From the NCBI GenBank assembly GCA_956465555.1, contig OY101118.1, forward strand, positions 62,001 to 126,000: 64,000 bases of DNA, given 5' to 3'. A program made the position numbers and the translations under genes. Numbering within the stretch: position 1 is the stretch's first letter; each line of letters begins with the position of its first letter. This DNA comes from Nitzschia sp. pyKryTriq1 (Eukaryota > Bacillariophyta > Bacillariophyceae > Bacillariales > Bacillariaceae). This document shows, one piece after another, positions 31,545-40,959 of the stretch. A model generated the notes under the pieces. It was not told the origin of the DNA. It was given only the letters and a program-made list of their open reading frames with translations, and searched no databases.

Positions 31545-33584
31545 CTACTCGAACTCAGGCACAGATGTAAGCCTCGAGCCCGGCTCGTATTTGCTCGATC
31601 GGAGAGCATCGAAATCCAGCTTTTGCAACTTGGACTGCGTCTGCTTGTATCCAACCACCATTGCCAACGTCATACGCTTGAGCTGAGGCTCACGAAGTCC
31701 TTTGGTCAGTTTTTTCAAAAGTCGCATTCTTTCCATCAAGTTCAAACTAACAATTCGGTTCCGAAACCGAGACAGCTTACTTGGAACTCTTAGGGATTTT
31801 GAAACCACCGATATCTCATCTTTAGTCAATTCACTTTCTTGGTAGGAGAATGAATTTCCAATCGCGGCCCCTATCAATTCCAAGTTGTCGTTGGAGATGC
31901 TATCGATCTGTAAATGATGATGATTATGATTCCGTGACAGTTTGCTCTTTAAACTTTTCCCGAGACGAGAGCGGAGAGACGATCCAGGATGTTTTCGCTT
32001 GACGTTGGCGTACTGTGAGTCTTCCTCTAGGACCTCAGCAAGAATGTCCATATGATCGGTGCTTGTGATGGTACAATCTGTCGACGAGTCATCACTTGTA
32101 GGAGGTGCTTCTTCCACTAATGCTCCTTCGATCACCGGTGCCCCCTTTGGTAAAATGTCATCGCGATCTTCTTCCTTGACGACGTCACCGGCATCCTCTC
32201 GGATCTTGATCATTGCCAGTTCACGCTTGAGTTGCTCAAGCTCTCGCTGTTGTTGCTTTTGCTCACGGCGCAATGTTCCTTCGATCGTTTCGACTTCCTT
32301 AGGCGTCATCACATTACTGTTTTCGAGGAAGTTTCGAAATGAATATTCCCGATCGATCGGCTGCGCCCCCTTTGGTGAAATATCATCGCGATCTTCTTCC
32401 TTGACGACGAAACCGGCGTCCTCTCGCATCTTCATCATTGCCAGTTCACGCTTGAGTTGCTCGAGCTCACGCTGTTGTTGCCTTTGCTCACGGCTTTCCT
32501 TGATGGCTTCAATCATAAGTTTACGCTCGAGCGATTTGATCATTTCACTCAAGCTTTTGAATTTCTCGTTCTCGAGTTTCTGCTGTTTCTCCAGGTTGCT
32601 GTCCTTGTTAATTGCTTCATTCATAAGTTTCTCCTCCATCAATTTGATCTGCTGACTCATGGTTTGTTGAAAGTTGCTCTGGACCTCCGCCAACTCACGC
32701 TTTCGAGCTTCTTCCACTTTGGCGAGCTGTTCTTGAACTTGGCGAAGTGTCAATTCTGCCTTCTCGAGTTTTTGCACTTTCTGCACGTAGCTGCTTTTCT
32801 CAACAGTTTCGAACCTGAGTTTTTCATCCATCAACAATTTGATCTGCTGACTCATGGCTTGCTGGAATTGATTCTGAACCTCCTCCAACTCACGCTTTCG
32901 AGCTTCTTCCACCTCGGCGAGTCGTTCTTGAACTTGGCGGAGTCTTCGCTCTGTTTTGATACCCCCACCTTTCTTTGAGAATCCGTAATAGCGCATTATT
33001 TCCTCAGTGACGTTATCAATGGAGTCTTTAAACTCCTCAAAAAACGTTTCGATGCTCGCAAAGCAAAGTGATGATGTTGAATCATCATGGATCTTGCTTC
33101 CACCAGTGCTAGTTGTTTTACATCTGCTCTTGAGATTTGCATCATATGCGTCCATACTTTCACCGCCAGTGAGAAAACTGCTGGCGTCTCCGTCGGTTTC
33201 GTCATCATAATATGTACTAAAGTCAAGTGTGATGTCATCATCTCTTACGTCGACTTGCACTTCATCGGGAAGGCTTTGCTTATTCTGGACGACTATGTCT
33301 TGTTCTTGTTCTTGTTCTTGTTCTTCATTGCCGCCGTCTTTCTGGTTACTGCCCACCTCGACGACTTTGTCTTGTTCTTGTTCTTCTTTCACGAGTTCGT
33401 GATGCGCAACACCTTCTCGCTCGCCGCCGTCGTTCTGGATTTCTTTGCCCTCCTTCAGCGCTTGTTGTTCTTCACCAGCAGCAGCAGGAATGTCGGCGCC
33501 GCCATCATCGTCTCTTTCGGCTGCGGAAGCATCCTTGGACCACGTAAAGGGCTTGAACAGGAGTGTTTTCGTCTTGATCACCAT
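31545..33584 (-). CDS. Coiled-coil array protein 1 (679 aa)
   Basis: First of three minus-strand coiled-coil paralogues. I start at ATG 33584 (MVIKTKTLLFKPF); the longer frame begins with TTG. Residues 20-120 are acidic (Glu/Gln/Asp). A conserved block SLCFASIETFFEEF...YYGFSKKGG (about 175-215) follows. Two long coiled-coil repeats come next, each with LRQVQE(R/Q)LA(E/K)VEEARKREL and (A/T)MSQQIKL. Two copies of QREQ-ELEQLKRELAM(M/I)K(M/I)REDAG then occur in tandem. The C-terminal block is DEISVVSKSLRVPSKL plus LMERMRLLKKL and QLKRMTLAMVVGYKQT. That C-terminal block recurs in paralogue 2. No signal peptide or membrane helix is seen; a cytoskeletal or scaffolding role is conceivable but unproven. 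Confidence 0.8.
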   Translation of the reverse strand: MVIKTKTLLFKPFTWSKDASAAERDDDGGADIPAAAGEEQQALKEGKEIQNDGGEREGVAHHELVKEEQEQDKVVEVGSNQKDGGNEEQEQEQEQDIVVQNKQSLPDEVQVDVRDDDITLDFSTYYDDETDGDASSFLTGGESMDAYDANLKSRCKTTSTGGSKIHDDSTSSLCFASIETFFEEFKDSIDNVTEEIMRYYGFSKKGGGIKTERRLRQVQERLAEVEEARKRELEEVQNQFQQAMSQQIKLLMDEKLRFETVEKSSYVQKVQKLEKAELTLRQVQEQLAKVEEARKRELAEVQSNFQQTMSQQIKLMEEKLMNEAINKDSNLEKQQKLENEKFKSLSEMIKSLERKLMIEAIKESREQRQQQRELEQLKRELAMMKMREDAGFVVKEEDRDDISPKGAQPIDREYSFRNFLENSNVMTPKEVETIEGTLRREQKQQQRELEQLKRELAMIKIREDAGDVVKEEDRDDILPKGAPVIEGALVEEAPPTSDDSSTDCTITSTDHMDILAEVLEEDSQYANVKRKHPGSSLRSRLGKSLKSKLSRNHNHHHLQIDSISNDNLELIGAAIGNSFSYQESELTKDEISVVSKSLRVPSKLSRFRNRIVSLNLMERMRLLKKLTKGLREPQLKRMTLAMVVGYKQTQSKLQKLDFDALRSSKYEPGSRLTSVPEFE

Positions 33585-34637
33585 AGTTGCGTTGCGACAG
33601 TGCAATGTATAGGTTGCACTGAATGTGGGTACGAATGGTGATGGCGGATGCAGGGGTAAATAGCGCAGAGACAACAACAAAAAATGAGCTCTGCATAATG
33701 CTGTCTACCGCAGTACATACCGTACGCATACCGGTATAGGAGGATCGCGGGGGCCGTGCGTTGAATAGCATGATGGATATGCGTTGGAAAAAGCATGCAA
33801 GTTCTATTTCACGCGCGTTGGGCTGATGCTGGCATATTATATGCACGCAATCCTAATCATTTCACTATCGTGCCTCGTCGTCATAACAAACGGAAGAGAG
33901 GAACGTTTTGGTGGCGTCTATTTACATTCATTACTTAGAGTGCGGATTTCCGTTGAGACGGGTGATGCGCGGCGCACCCTTACCGTACGTATTATTTTGG
34001 TGCCTACGAGAATTCTCATTTTCTACTACAGTAGCTACTTCTACCGAGATACCGTACGAACCACAAGTGCCTATACAGCACTTGTGGTTCTTATCGCGTC
34101 TACCATATATGCCGTACTCTCTCTATCTCTCTCTACTGCTACTACTAGCTAGTAGCTGCAGAGACGCGACCGGTAGCAGGCTATAGTACTAGAGGCAGAT
34201 TATTTTAGAGGATACTACTGGAGAGTAGGCGTAATAGCAGTATTGTGGATAAGACGGGTGGTCGTGCTGTCCTTCTTGCCCCCGGTACGGCGCTACTACT
34301 AGTTCATACTCGACCACCTCGTTAAAAAGAAAGAAATAAGAAGCAATATTGCTATTGCTAGTACATAGTAGGCGTGATAACAGTGCTGGTGGAGAAAATG
34401 TGAGCAAACAGTAGGTGTACTGGGGATAATAGTACGTAGAGAATGGGTGTAGAAGCAGTGTTGGTACCTTCGCAAGGACGTAGTAGCACCTCAACAGAAC
34501 AAATGATGATTTACAGTGTATTATTGCTAATAAAAAGTGATTTTACATGTATGATAGTAGACGACCCTGCCAATATTGTTTCGTCTACTCGTACTACTCG
34601 GACACAGATGAAAGCTTCGTACTGTACTCGGCTTGTA
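33585..34637. other. Intergenic, with duplicated 3' flank
   Basis: The part from about 34443 on resembles 31252-31480 (3' ends of the two convergent genes). The rest has GTACGCATACCGG, an inverted CACAAGTGC...GCACTTGTG at 34061-34089 (potential hairpin) and CTCTCTATCTCTCTCT. Confidence 0.55.
34443..34490 (+). pseudogene. Relic 3' end of a WGFSEACG-family gene
   Basis: The 48 bp starting ATGGGTGTAGAAGC align with the end of the gene at 30424-31296 (ATGGGTGTAGAAGC at 31252) and continue as CCTT(C/G)GCAA(G)G(G)...GTAGCAC. The rest of that gene copy is missing. Confidence 0.5.
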
Positions 34638-35789
34638 CTAGTAGTTGTTCGGACGGCGGAGAGCGTCCAAACCAAGCTTTCGCATCTTCTCCTCCGTTTG
34701 CCTGTACCCAGCCGCAATTGCCAAAGTCATCCGCTTGAGCTGAGACTCACGACGAAGTTCTTTTAGAAGCTTTCTCAAACGCTTCATCCTTTCCATCAAC
34801 TTAGTAGAATTTGGAACTCGTAGGGATTTTGACACCGCCGATATCTCATTTTTGGGCAGTTGAGATGTAGTACGACTATCCATTTTCTTTTCGCCTGAAG
34901 CTGGTGCAATGGTGGTGGTGGGTGGTTCTTCCGCAACCAGCAGCAGTGCCCCGTCTTTTTCTTCCTTTCCTGTCAGATCCTGTTGCTCTTCAACCTGCTT
35001 TTGTTCTTCGTCAGCCTGCGAAGACCCGTCTTTTTCTTCCTTTCCTGTCAGACCCTGTTGTTCTTCGACCGGCTGTTGTTGTTCTTCGTCTTGTTGCGCC
35101 TCCGATGATGTTGTGGTGAGCGGGTTAGCAGTGCTATTGCTGGTGCCAAAGAGCTGTACTTTCTGGAAAGATCTGGCCAAGTCGTGCATCATGGAACCGA
35201 GAATATCAAAAGAATGATTGCATTCTGTGCTGGACTGCATTGGAGTCTGCTCGCCTTTCCCTTCATCCTTCTTGGTATGATCTTCCGCAATCGCAGTGAC
35301 AGAACCTTCTCGCTTCTCTTCTGCATCTTCAACATGTCCTTCCGCTGCTTCATTCTTCATCTTCGCTGCACTACTCTTGTTGACATGCCCAATGAGACCC
35401 GCCAGCGTTTCTTCAACTCCTACTGTGGTCAGTGCACCACAAGAGTCAACCGTGGTTATCACCGGATCATGCTCGGCTTCTTCTTCACTGTTCTCGATTA
35501 GTAGCTGAGCCGAGGCATGATCATGCTTTACCTGATTTTGATCACCATGTTCTTGTCGCTGCTCGATATGGTCATCCCCAACCCGTACCTCTTCTAGTGG
35601 CGGAAGCCTACTAGCCTTGATTAGTTTCTGCTTGATTTCTTTGATCTTCTGCATTGCTGGGTTTCCTTGGGATTCCTTCTTCGCTGCCGGCAAATCACGG
35701 ACGTGGTGGGCGTCGTCTTCCGCGTCGTCGTCGTTGCGGGACTCTTGCTCTTGCTGTTGCTGTCGCTGCCACTTTGGTCGGGCGGCCTT

Positions 35790-35828
<39 letters not shown>

Positions 35829-36443
35829 GTCGGCGTATTGTTTTGCGGCGGCATCCATGGCTGTGGCAACAAGCTTATCTTCGAGCGATTTGATTTGTTG
35901 AGTCATGGTGTGTTCTATCTGGGCCATGACGGCATCGAGTTCACGCTTGCGCGTTTCTTCTGCTTGATTGAGACGCTGTTCTACTTGCATCCGTTCTTTC
36001 TCTGCTTCAACAAGGAGACGTTGCACGTGTCGGAATTTTCTTCTTGTCTTTGCATCACCACCCTTTTGCTTGGTAAAACCGTATGGTGCCAACAACTTTT
36101 CGACCCAGTACCCAATCTCCAAGTTTGTCAGACAGAAAGACGCTGTTGGATCGTCCTCCGCACCCGAAACTCCACGAGCAATCTGATAGTCGATGATTGA
36201 GTCGGCAATGGTGCTGTCGCCGAAGGAGGTTGCAAATGTTGTGTTGTCATACGTACTAGCAAACGCACTACTACCATCATAATATTCTTCCTCCGTGGGC
36301 GAAGAACAAGTCGTCGAGAGAAGCACCATATTCTGTTTTCCTGTTGCTTGACGACCACTGGTGGACGACGTGGTAGTGGTGTTCAACCGCTCTGCCGCCT
36401 TTCCGCCTCGTTGGAAAATGCTTTTCGCTTTCTTGGCAACCAT
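34638..36443 (-). CDS. Coiled-coil array protein 2 (601 aa)
   Basis: Paralogue of 31545-33584 and 39268-40959. It starts MVAKKAKSIFQRGGKAAERLN. A conserved block ASFCLTNLEIGYWVEKLL then PYGFTKQKGG (about 100-130) is followed by KFRHVQRLLVEAEKERMQ and the coiled coil MTQQIKSLEDKLVATAM. A Gln run and a Glu/Asp-rich centre come next. The motif TECNHSFDILGSMMHDLA (about 420-440) is followed by two tandem QDLTGKEEKDG units. The C-terminal block NEISAVSKSLRVPNSTKL...RMKRLRKLLKELRRE and QLKRMTLAIAAGYRQTEEK matches paralogue 1. The central half is nearly identical to paralogue 3, so those two split recently. Probably cytosolic; function unknown. Confidence 0.8.
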
Positions 36444-36772
36444 TGTTGTTGTCGTTTGTTGTATTGTTGTTCTTTCTACCAGGCGGAGGGCAGATAGTCG
36501 GAGAGCAGATTACAGGCAGTGCAATACCACTTGTTGTTTTGTTTTGTTTCGTTTCGTTTCGTTTCGTTTCTTCTTCTTTGGTCAAAAGGCAACTGGTTGA
36601 TGGATCGCTTGCTAAAGTTTGAATGCAAAAGCCGCAACCAGCACGAGCCGAAAGCCATCCGAAAGGTGAGCGAACAAGGTTGTCTTCTTCCCTCGCGAAC
36701 GAATTATGTTGACATAATAATAGTCCATGTCCATCGGCGATGACTCGAGTTCTAAGTAACTGCTGTTGTTAA
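36444..36772. other. 5' flank of coiled-coil protein 2, up to the transposon
   Basis: GTTTCGTTTCGTTTCGTTTC pentamers (36545-36568) upstream of the gene start, probably promoter or 5' UTR. It ends with TTAA (36769-36772), the left target duplication of the element. Confidence 0.6.
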
Positions 36773-36796
36773 GGTGGATATGTACCCTGGGTACTA
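36773..36796 (+). repeat. Left terminal inverted repeat
   Basis: Starts GGTGGATATGTA and contains the small palindrome GTACCCTGGGTAC. Directly preceded by TTAA. Confidence 0.75.
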
Positions 36797-37143
36797 ATAT
36801 AGCCCAAAAGCTGACGTCACACGTAGACTCTGGTACATGTGCGCGTAGAATGTCCGAACTATTTTGCTAGACGATCATGCCCTTCTACATCAATGAATAT
36901 CCAACATTGCTGAAACTTTCAATATTCAACTTTATTCGTATCCATATGCTAAATATGGTCGCAGGCCAAAGTTTTAGTTATGGGATTGGCATTCCACTCT
37001 CCATCCAAATAGGTGAATCTGGACCAAAATTCACAGATAGCTATGTAGCAGTAGCATGCCCGGCTACTAATACCAAAGATTTGTTGCGAAAAGTTGTATG
37101 TGTATCTGTTCTAACTAGTTGCAAATTTTGGCGACATGCCGAG

Positions 37144-37332
37144 TCAGTCATCCTCGTCTCCTAGAGGAATACAGTCGAGCTCCATAGCAGTCGCCAAATT
37201 CATCTCAACGGAATCCTCGTCGCCAAAATTGTATTCGGATGAGTCCTGTGGATCTGGAGAATCTTCGCGCGCGTCGTCCAGGATTCCCTCTGTGTGTTTC
37301 GTACACAAATTGAACGACGTTGTGTCGCCCAC
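37144..37332 (-). pseudogene. Acidic ORF inside the transposon (62 aa)
   Basis: Starts MGDTTSFNLCTKHTEGILDD, continues with Asp/Ser/Glu-rich sequence and ends CIPLGDEDD. The composition looks protein-like and it is divergent to the P2X7R-C-like gene. It may be a remnant of the element's second ORF. No family recognised. Confidence 0.3.
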
Positions 37333-37619
37333 TCCTCTTCATATAATTGTGTCGCCCACTCCTCTTCATCATCGCCTCGTCCCCTCACCATCGCCTCGTC
37401 CCCTCACCATCGCCTCGTCCCCATCGCCTCGCCGCGTTGTCTCTGGCGCCACTAAAAGTGGCGCGCCAAAATAAAAAAGAACAGTGTCATGCTGACGCAT
37501 GACACCAACGAGAAGCCCGAAGTCTCCAAAGATCTTCCACCTAACTGATTGTTGTGTGTTTGTTATTATTTCTGAAAACGACAGAAAGAAAGATAGAAAG
37601 ACAGAAAGATAACATCAAC

Positions 37620-38147
37620 ATGAGCAACATGAATAATAACAACAGCGCCAACGCCAACGCTAACGCCAACGCTAACGCTAACGCTAACGCTAACGCCAAC
37701 GCTAACGCCAACGCTAACGCCAACGCCCACAACAACAACAGCGTCGAACACAACAGCATTCAAGACGCACCTACCGTCGTCGTTTCCGCCGCCGCCGCCC
37801 CTCTCGCGAATAATCATTTCGATCAATTTGACTTGGCCGACATGCCAGAGCCAGAGCAAGAGCCAGAGCCTGATGAGCCATTCGCCTGTGACGACTGTGG
37901 TGAAGTCGTCTGCGAATGGCTCCAGGTCTACCCTTTTGTGTGCAATGTGGTCGAAGAGCCGCGTCGCGACGACGAAAAAGCGGACCGATCGCATGCTCGC
38001 AAGCTGCTTTATCGACAGCTTGTGATGCACCTTTTCGGACCGCTGGGACGCGGAAATCGCGTGAAGCTTTCGCCCTGCATTTTGGCAGGCGTCCGCTCGG
38101 TCTACCCCGACCCCGACGAGCAGTACATGGGGCACTTCGACCGCTAA
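37620..38147 (+). CDS. P2X7R-C-like zinc-binding protein of the transposon (175 aa)
   Basis: ATG 37620 (MSNMNNNNS) is preferred to 37554. Residues 9-34 are a perfect Ala-Asn dipeptide run encoded by an AACGCT/AACGCC hexanucleotide array. After an acidic Pro/Glu segment comes a domain of about 90 residues: FACDDCGEVVCEW, then ARKLLYRQLVMHLFG, PLGRGNRVKLSPCILAGVR and YPDPDEQYMGHF. The Cys pairs, the R-x-x-x-Y-R helix, LGxGNR, the P-C and the (I/V)R...YP...Y-x-G pattern fit the P2X7-receptor C-terminal domain family. That family is common as a stand-alone Zn-binding domain in TE-rich eukaryotes. Location inside TTAA-bounded inverted repeats makes it a transposon cargo or accessory protein. The family call is from memory of the motif. 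Confidence 0.55.
   Translation: MSNMNNNNSANANANANANANANANANANANANANAHNNNSVEHNSIQDAPTVVVSAAAAPLANNHFDQFDLADMPEPEQEPEPDEPFACDDCGEVVCEWLQVYPFVCNVVEEPRRDDEKADRSHARKLLYRQLVMHLFGPLGRGNRVKLSPCILAGVRSVYPDPDEQYMGHFDR
37642..37733 (+). repeat. Hexanucleotide array (AACGCT/AACGCC)n in the coding region
   Basis: Tandem AACGCT and AACGCC units encode the Asn-Ala run of the transposon ORF. All variation is at the third base (GCT/GCC), so the protein repeat is uninterrupted. Confidence 0.85.
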
Positions 38148-38363
38148 ATTTGTCGCGAGAAATGAAATCCCGCGTTGCTGAAAGTTCAACCAATGGTCAC
38201 CATTTATGTCTTCTACTTTATTCTATCTTAGTACATGAATAACATATAAAAATTTCATCATGGAATCTCTATTGATTATTCTTTTTCCTTTTGGTTTGCT
38301 ATTGCGAGAGTTCCATCATAGAGGATTCCTTTTTGGCCACGTGGAATCAAAAATTCCAGCCCA

Positions 38364-38387
38364 TGGCACTGAGGCTACATATCCACC
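38364..38387 (-). repeat. Right terminal inverted repeat
   Basis: Reverse complement starts GGTGGATATGTAGCCTCAG, matching the left end. Directly followed by TTAA. Confidence 0.75.
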
Positions 38388-38391
38388 TTAA

Positions 38392-38892
38392 GAAGTACGG
38401 CATAATGCAACTACTTAATGCATTGCGACAAAATATAATAGGGCATATGCATTCTGAAATGTCATCATTATTGTATTGTCTCAACCAAAGGGTACGTAAC
38501 ACCAGGCGGTACAAGTACTTACATGATTCGAAGCGTACCGTATACCCAGTACTCGACGTAACATCATGGGGTAAAAACTGCAGACTATCGCTATCTGTAT
38601 AAAAATATGTTAGATACTCAACGCTCGTCTCCCTCGCTCATGAGAGCACAACAATGACTATATATTGTGATGGCGACACATACCGGTACATACAACATTT
38701 TCCGTCTACAGTATGTAGAGTACTGTAGCCCACGGGTTCAACGCTAGCGGGAACATCGCGTTACCACGTCGCTCAATTCCAAGTCCGTTCAGTCGACCCA
38801 TGTGTAGAAGCAAGACCGGTACAGTATGTATGTACAGAATTCAAATAATGTACTACGAGAAGCATGGTGGAAGAGAGAGAAAGTCGCTATGT
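38392..38892. other. Intergenic
   Basis: Right of the transposon. GTACGG-type palindromes and AT-rich words only; no gene seen. Confidence 0.5.
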
Positions 38893-39156
38893 TCACACCA
38901 CGTTTCTACTACTACTACTCGTATGACACTTTGACTTGGCCAACAAGTGTCTGTGTGGAACTATAAACTCTGGCTCTACAGTACTAATAGAGAGGATCTC
39001 GGCAAGAAGTACGTCCATATTATGATCAGTGCTCATGCTGGTACTACTACTAGACACCGTTGACGCCTCATCACTATATGTATATGTATATGTATAGTAG
39101 GAGGGGCTTTGAGGTGTGGTGCGGCTTCCGGTAAATATGTTCTTGATGAGAACCAA
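38893..39156 (-). pseudogene. Relic of a coiled-coil array gene
   Basis: An 87-codon frame without the family's N-terminal or coiled-coil parts. The stretch YSDEASTVSSSSTSMSTDHNMDVLLAEILS aligns, with key words STDH and MD(I/V)LAE, to paralogue 1 (TSDDSSTDC..STDHMDILAEVLEE). A TATATG repeat encodes its YTYTYT run. It lies just downstream of paralogue 3, which lacks its own conserved C-terminus, so the two may be pieces of a rearranged locus. Confidence 0.5.
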
Positions 39157-39267
39157 AACGAAAACAAAAATTTTTGTAGTACAATTATAAAATTTGCAGT
39201 AACCGGCAAAACATTTTATGATGATTGACTCTCCCCCTCCCTCCCCCTGCTCATCCCATTGCCTTTA

Positions 39268-40959
39268 TTAAAATTCAGCTCTACGAAAGCGGGCGGGTAA
39301 TAATAATGGACGGCGTCTCTTTTTCTTTTCGCCTAAACAAGATGGTGTGCTGGTGGTGCTGTGTTCTTCTTCCACAACCACTGCCCCGACTTGATCTTCC
39401 TTTTCTGTCAGATCCTGTTGCTCTTCAACCTGCTGCTGTTGTGGCTCATCAGCCTCCTTTGCTGTCAGATCCTGTTGTTCTTCAACCTCCTGTTGTCGTT
39501 GTTGCTCTTCCGCCTCCGTTGCTGTCAGATCCTGCTGCTGTTCGTCAGCCTTCTGTTGTTGTTCTTCGTCTTTTTGCGCCTCCGATGATGTTGTGGTGAG
39601 CGGGTTAGCACTGCTATTGCTGGTGGTGCCAAAGAGCTGTACTTTTTTCAGGAAAGATCCGCCGGTACAAAACATGGCCAAGTCGTACATCATAGAACCG
39701 AGGATATCAAAAGAATGACTGCATTCTGTGCTGGACTGCAGTGGAGTCTGCTCGTCTTTCCCATGTTCATCCTTCTTCATGGTTTTATCTTCGGCAATCG
39801 CAGTTTCAGAACCTTCTCGCTTCTCTTCGGCATCTTCAACGTGTCGTTCCGCCGCTTCCTTATTCTCCATCTTCGCACCACTGCTCTTGTTGACATGTCC
39901 AATGAGACCCGATTGCGTTTCTTCAACTCCTAGTGTGGTCAGTGCACCACAAGAGTCAACCGTGGTTATCGCCGGAACAACATGCTCGTCTTCTTCTTTA
40001 CTGTTTTCGAATAGTAGTAGCTGAGCCGAGGCATGATCATCCTTTGCCTGATTTTGATCACCATGTTCTTGTCGCTGCTCGATATGGTCATCCCCAACCC
40101 GTACCTCTTTTAGTGGCGGAAGCCTACTAGCCTTCATTAGTTTCTGCTTGAGTTCTTTGATCTTCTGCATTGCTGGGTTTCCTTTGGATTCCTTCTTGGC
40201 TGCTTGCAAATCACGCACGTAGTGGGAGTCGTCTTCCGCATCGTCGTCGTTGCGGGACTCTTGCTGTTGCTGTTGCTGTCTCCGCCACATTGGTCGGGCG
40301 GCCTGTTGTTGTTTTTGTTTGCCGCCATTTTGTTTTGTGGCGGCATTTATTTTCAAGCCCATGGCTGTGGCAACAAGCTTATCTTCGAGCGATTTGATTT
40401 GTTGCGTCATGGTGTGTTCGATCTGGGCCTTGACAGCATCGAGTTCACGCAAGCGCTCTTCTTCGACTCGGTTGAGACGATCTTGCACTTGCATCCGCTC
40501 TTTCTCGGCTTCTGCAAGAAGCCGTTGTACATGTCGGAATTTTCTTCTTATCGTTCTACTGTGATCTTGTTTGGCAAACAAGCCGTAATGGGCAAAGAAC
40601 TCTTCGACCCAGTACACAATCTCCCAGTTGGTCATGCAGAGAGACGTTTGGTCCTCACGAGTATTACGATAATGATGATGCTTCATCATGGATTGCGATC
40701 GAAAGTCGAGGATCGAGTCGGCAACAGTGCTCTCACCACCGTAGGAGGTTGCAAATGTCGTGTTGTCGTCATCGGATGTACTAAGAGCAGTCTTATCATC
40801 ATAATATTCATCCATGTGCGAACAAGTCGAGAGCAGCACCATATTCTGTTTTCCTGCTGCTTGACGATCACTGGTAGTAGACGGCGTGGTAGTGGCGTTC
40901 AACCGATCTACCGTCTCCTGTCCGCCTCCTCGTTGGAAAATGCGAGGTTTGAAAACCAT
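39268..40959 (-). CDS. Coiled-coil array protein 3 (563 aa), C-terminally truncated
   Basis: Closest to paralogue 2. Start MVFKPRIFQRGGGQETVDRLN. Conserved block SLCMTNWEIVYWVEEFF then HYGLFAKQ (about 105-130); KFRHVQRLLAEAEKERMQ; MTQQIKSLEDKLVATAM. The centre (GNPAMQKIKELKQKLMKASR, RVGDDHIEQRQEHGDQNQ, ALTTLGVEETQSGLIGHV) is almost the same as in paralogue 2. TECSHSFDILGSMMYDLA is present, with a short insertion (MFCTGGSFLK) after it. Three QDLTxKE units follow. The protein then ends in a basic tail (KKKRRRPLLLPARFRRAEF), lacking the NEISAVSKSLRVP/RMTLA block of its relatives; the C-terminus has been replaced by a frame change or rearrangement. Confidence 0.77.
   Translation of the reverse strand: MVFKPRIFQRGGGQETVDRLNATTTPSTTSDRQAAGKQNMVLLSTCSHMDEYYDDKTALSTSDDDNTTFATSYGGESTVADSILDFRSQSMMKHHHYRNTREDQTSLCMTNWEIVYWVEEFFAHYGLFAKQDHSRTIRRKFRHVQRLLAEAEKERMQVQDRLNRVEEERLRELDAVKAQIEHTMTQQIKSLEDKLVATAMGLKINAATKQNGGKQKQQQAARPMWRRQQQQQQESRNDDDAEDDSHYVRDLQAAKKESKGNPAMQKIKELKQKLMKASRLPPLKEVRVGDDHIEQRQEHGDQNQAKDDHASAQLLLFENSKEEDEHVVPAITTVDSCGALTTLGVEETQSGLIGHVNKSSGAKMENKEAAERHVEDAEEKREGSETAIAEDKTMKKDEHGKDEQTPLQSSTECSHSFDILGSMMYDLAMFCTGGSFLKKVQLFGTTSNSSANPLTTTSSEAQKDEEQQQKADEQQQDLTATEAEEQQRQQEVEEQQDLTAKEADEPQQQQVEEQQDLTEKEDQVGAVVVEEEHSTTSTPSCLGEKKKRRRPLLLPARFRRAEF

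Larger units (their letters stand above)
36773..38387. mobile_element. TTAA-type DNA transposon with terminal inverted repeats (1615 bp)
   Basis: Left end GGTGGATATGTACCCTGGG and right end (reverse complement) GGTGGATATGTAGCCTCAG share the first 12 bases and 18 of the first 24. Both ends abut TTAA (36769-36772 and 38388-38391), the 4-bp target duplication used by piggyBac and Kolobok superfamilies. The element lies between two tandem paralogues. Inside it, a P2X7R-C-like ORF (37620-38147) runs rightward, and a short acidic frame (37144-37332) runs leftward from near the middle. No transposase catalytic domain was recognised, so it is non-autonomous or decayed; superfamily assignment rests on TTAA alone. 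Confidence 0.72.

Noticed and set aside
34061-34089. Inverted CACAAGTGC...GCACTTGTG as a terminator or ncRNA hairpin
   Set aside because: Eukaryotic context and isolated stem; no evidence of transcription.
37554-37619. Upstream in-frame start for the transposon ORF
   Set aside because: Adds 22 residues translated from an AGAAAGATAG microsatellite; MSNMNNNNS at 37620 is simpler.
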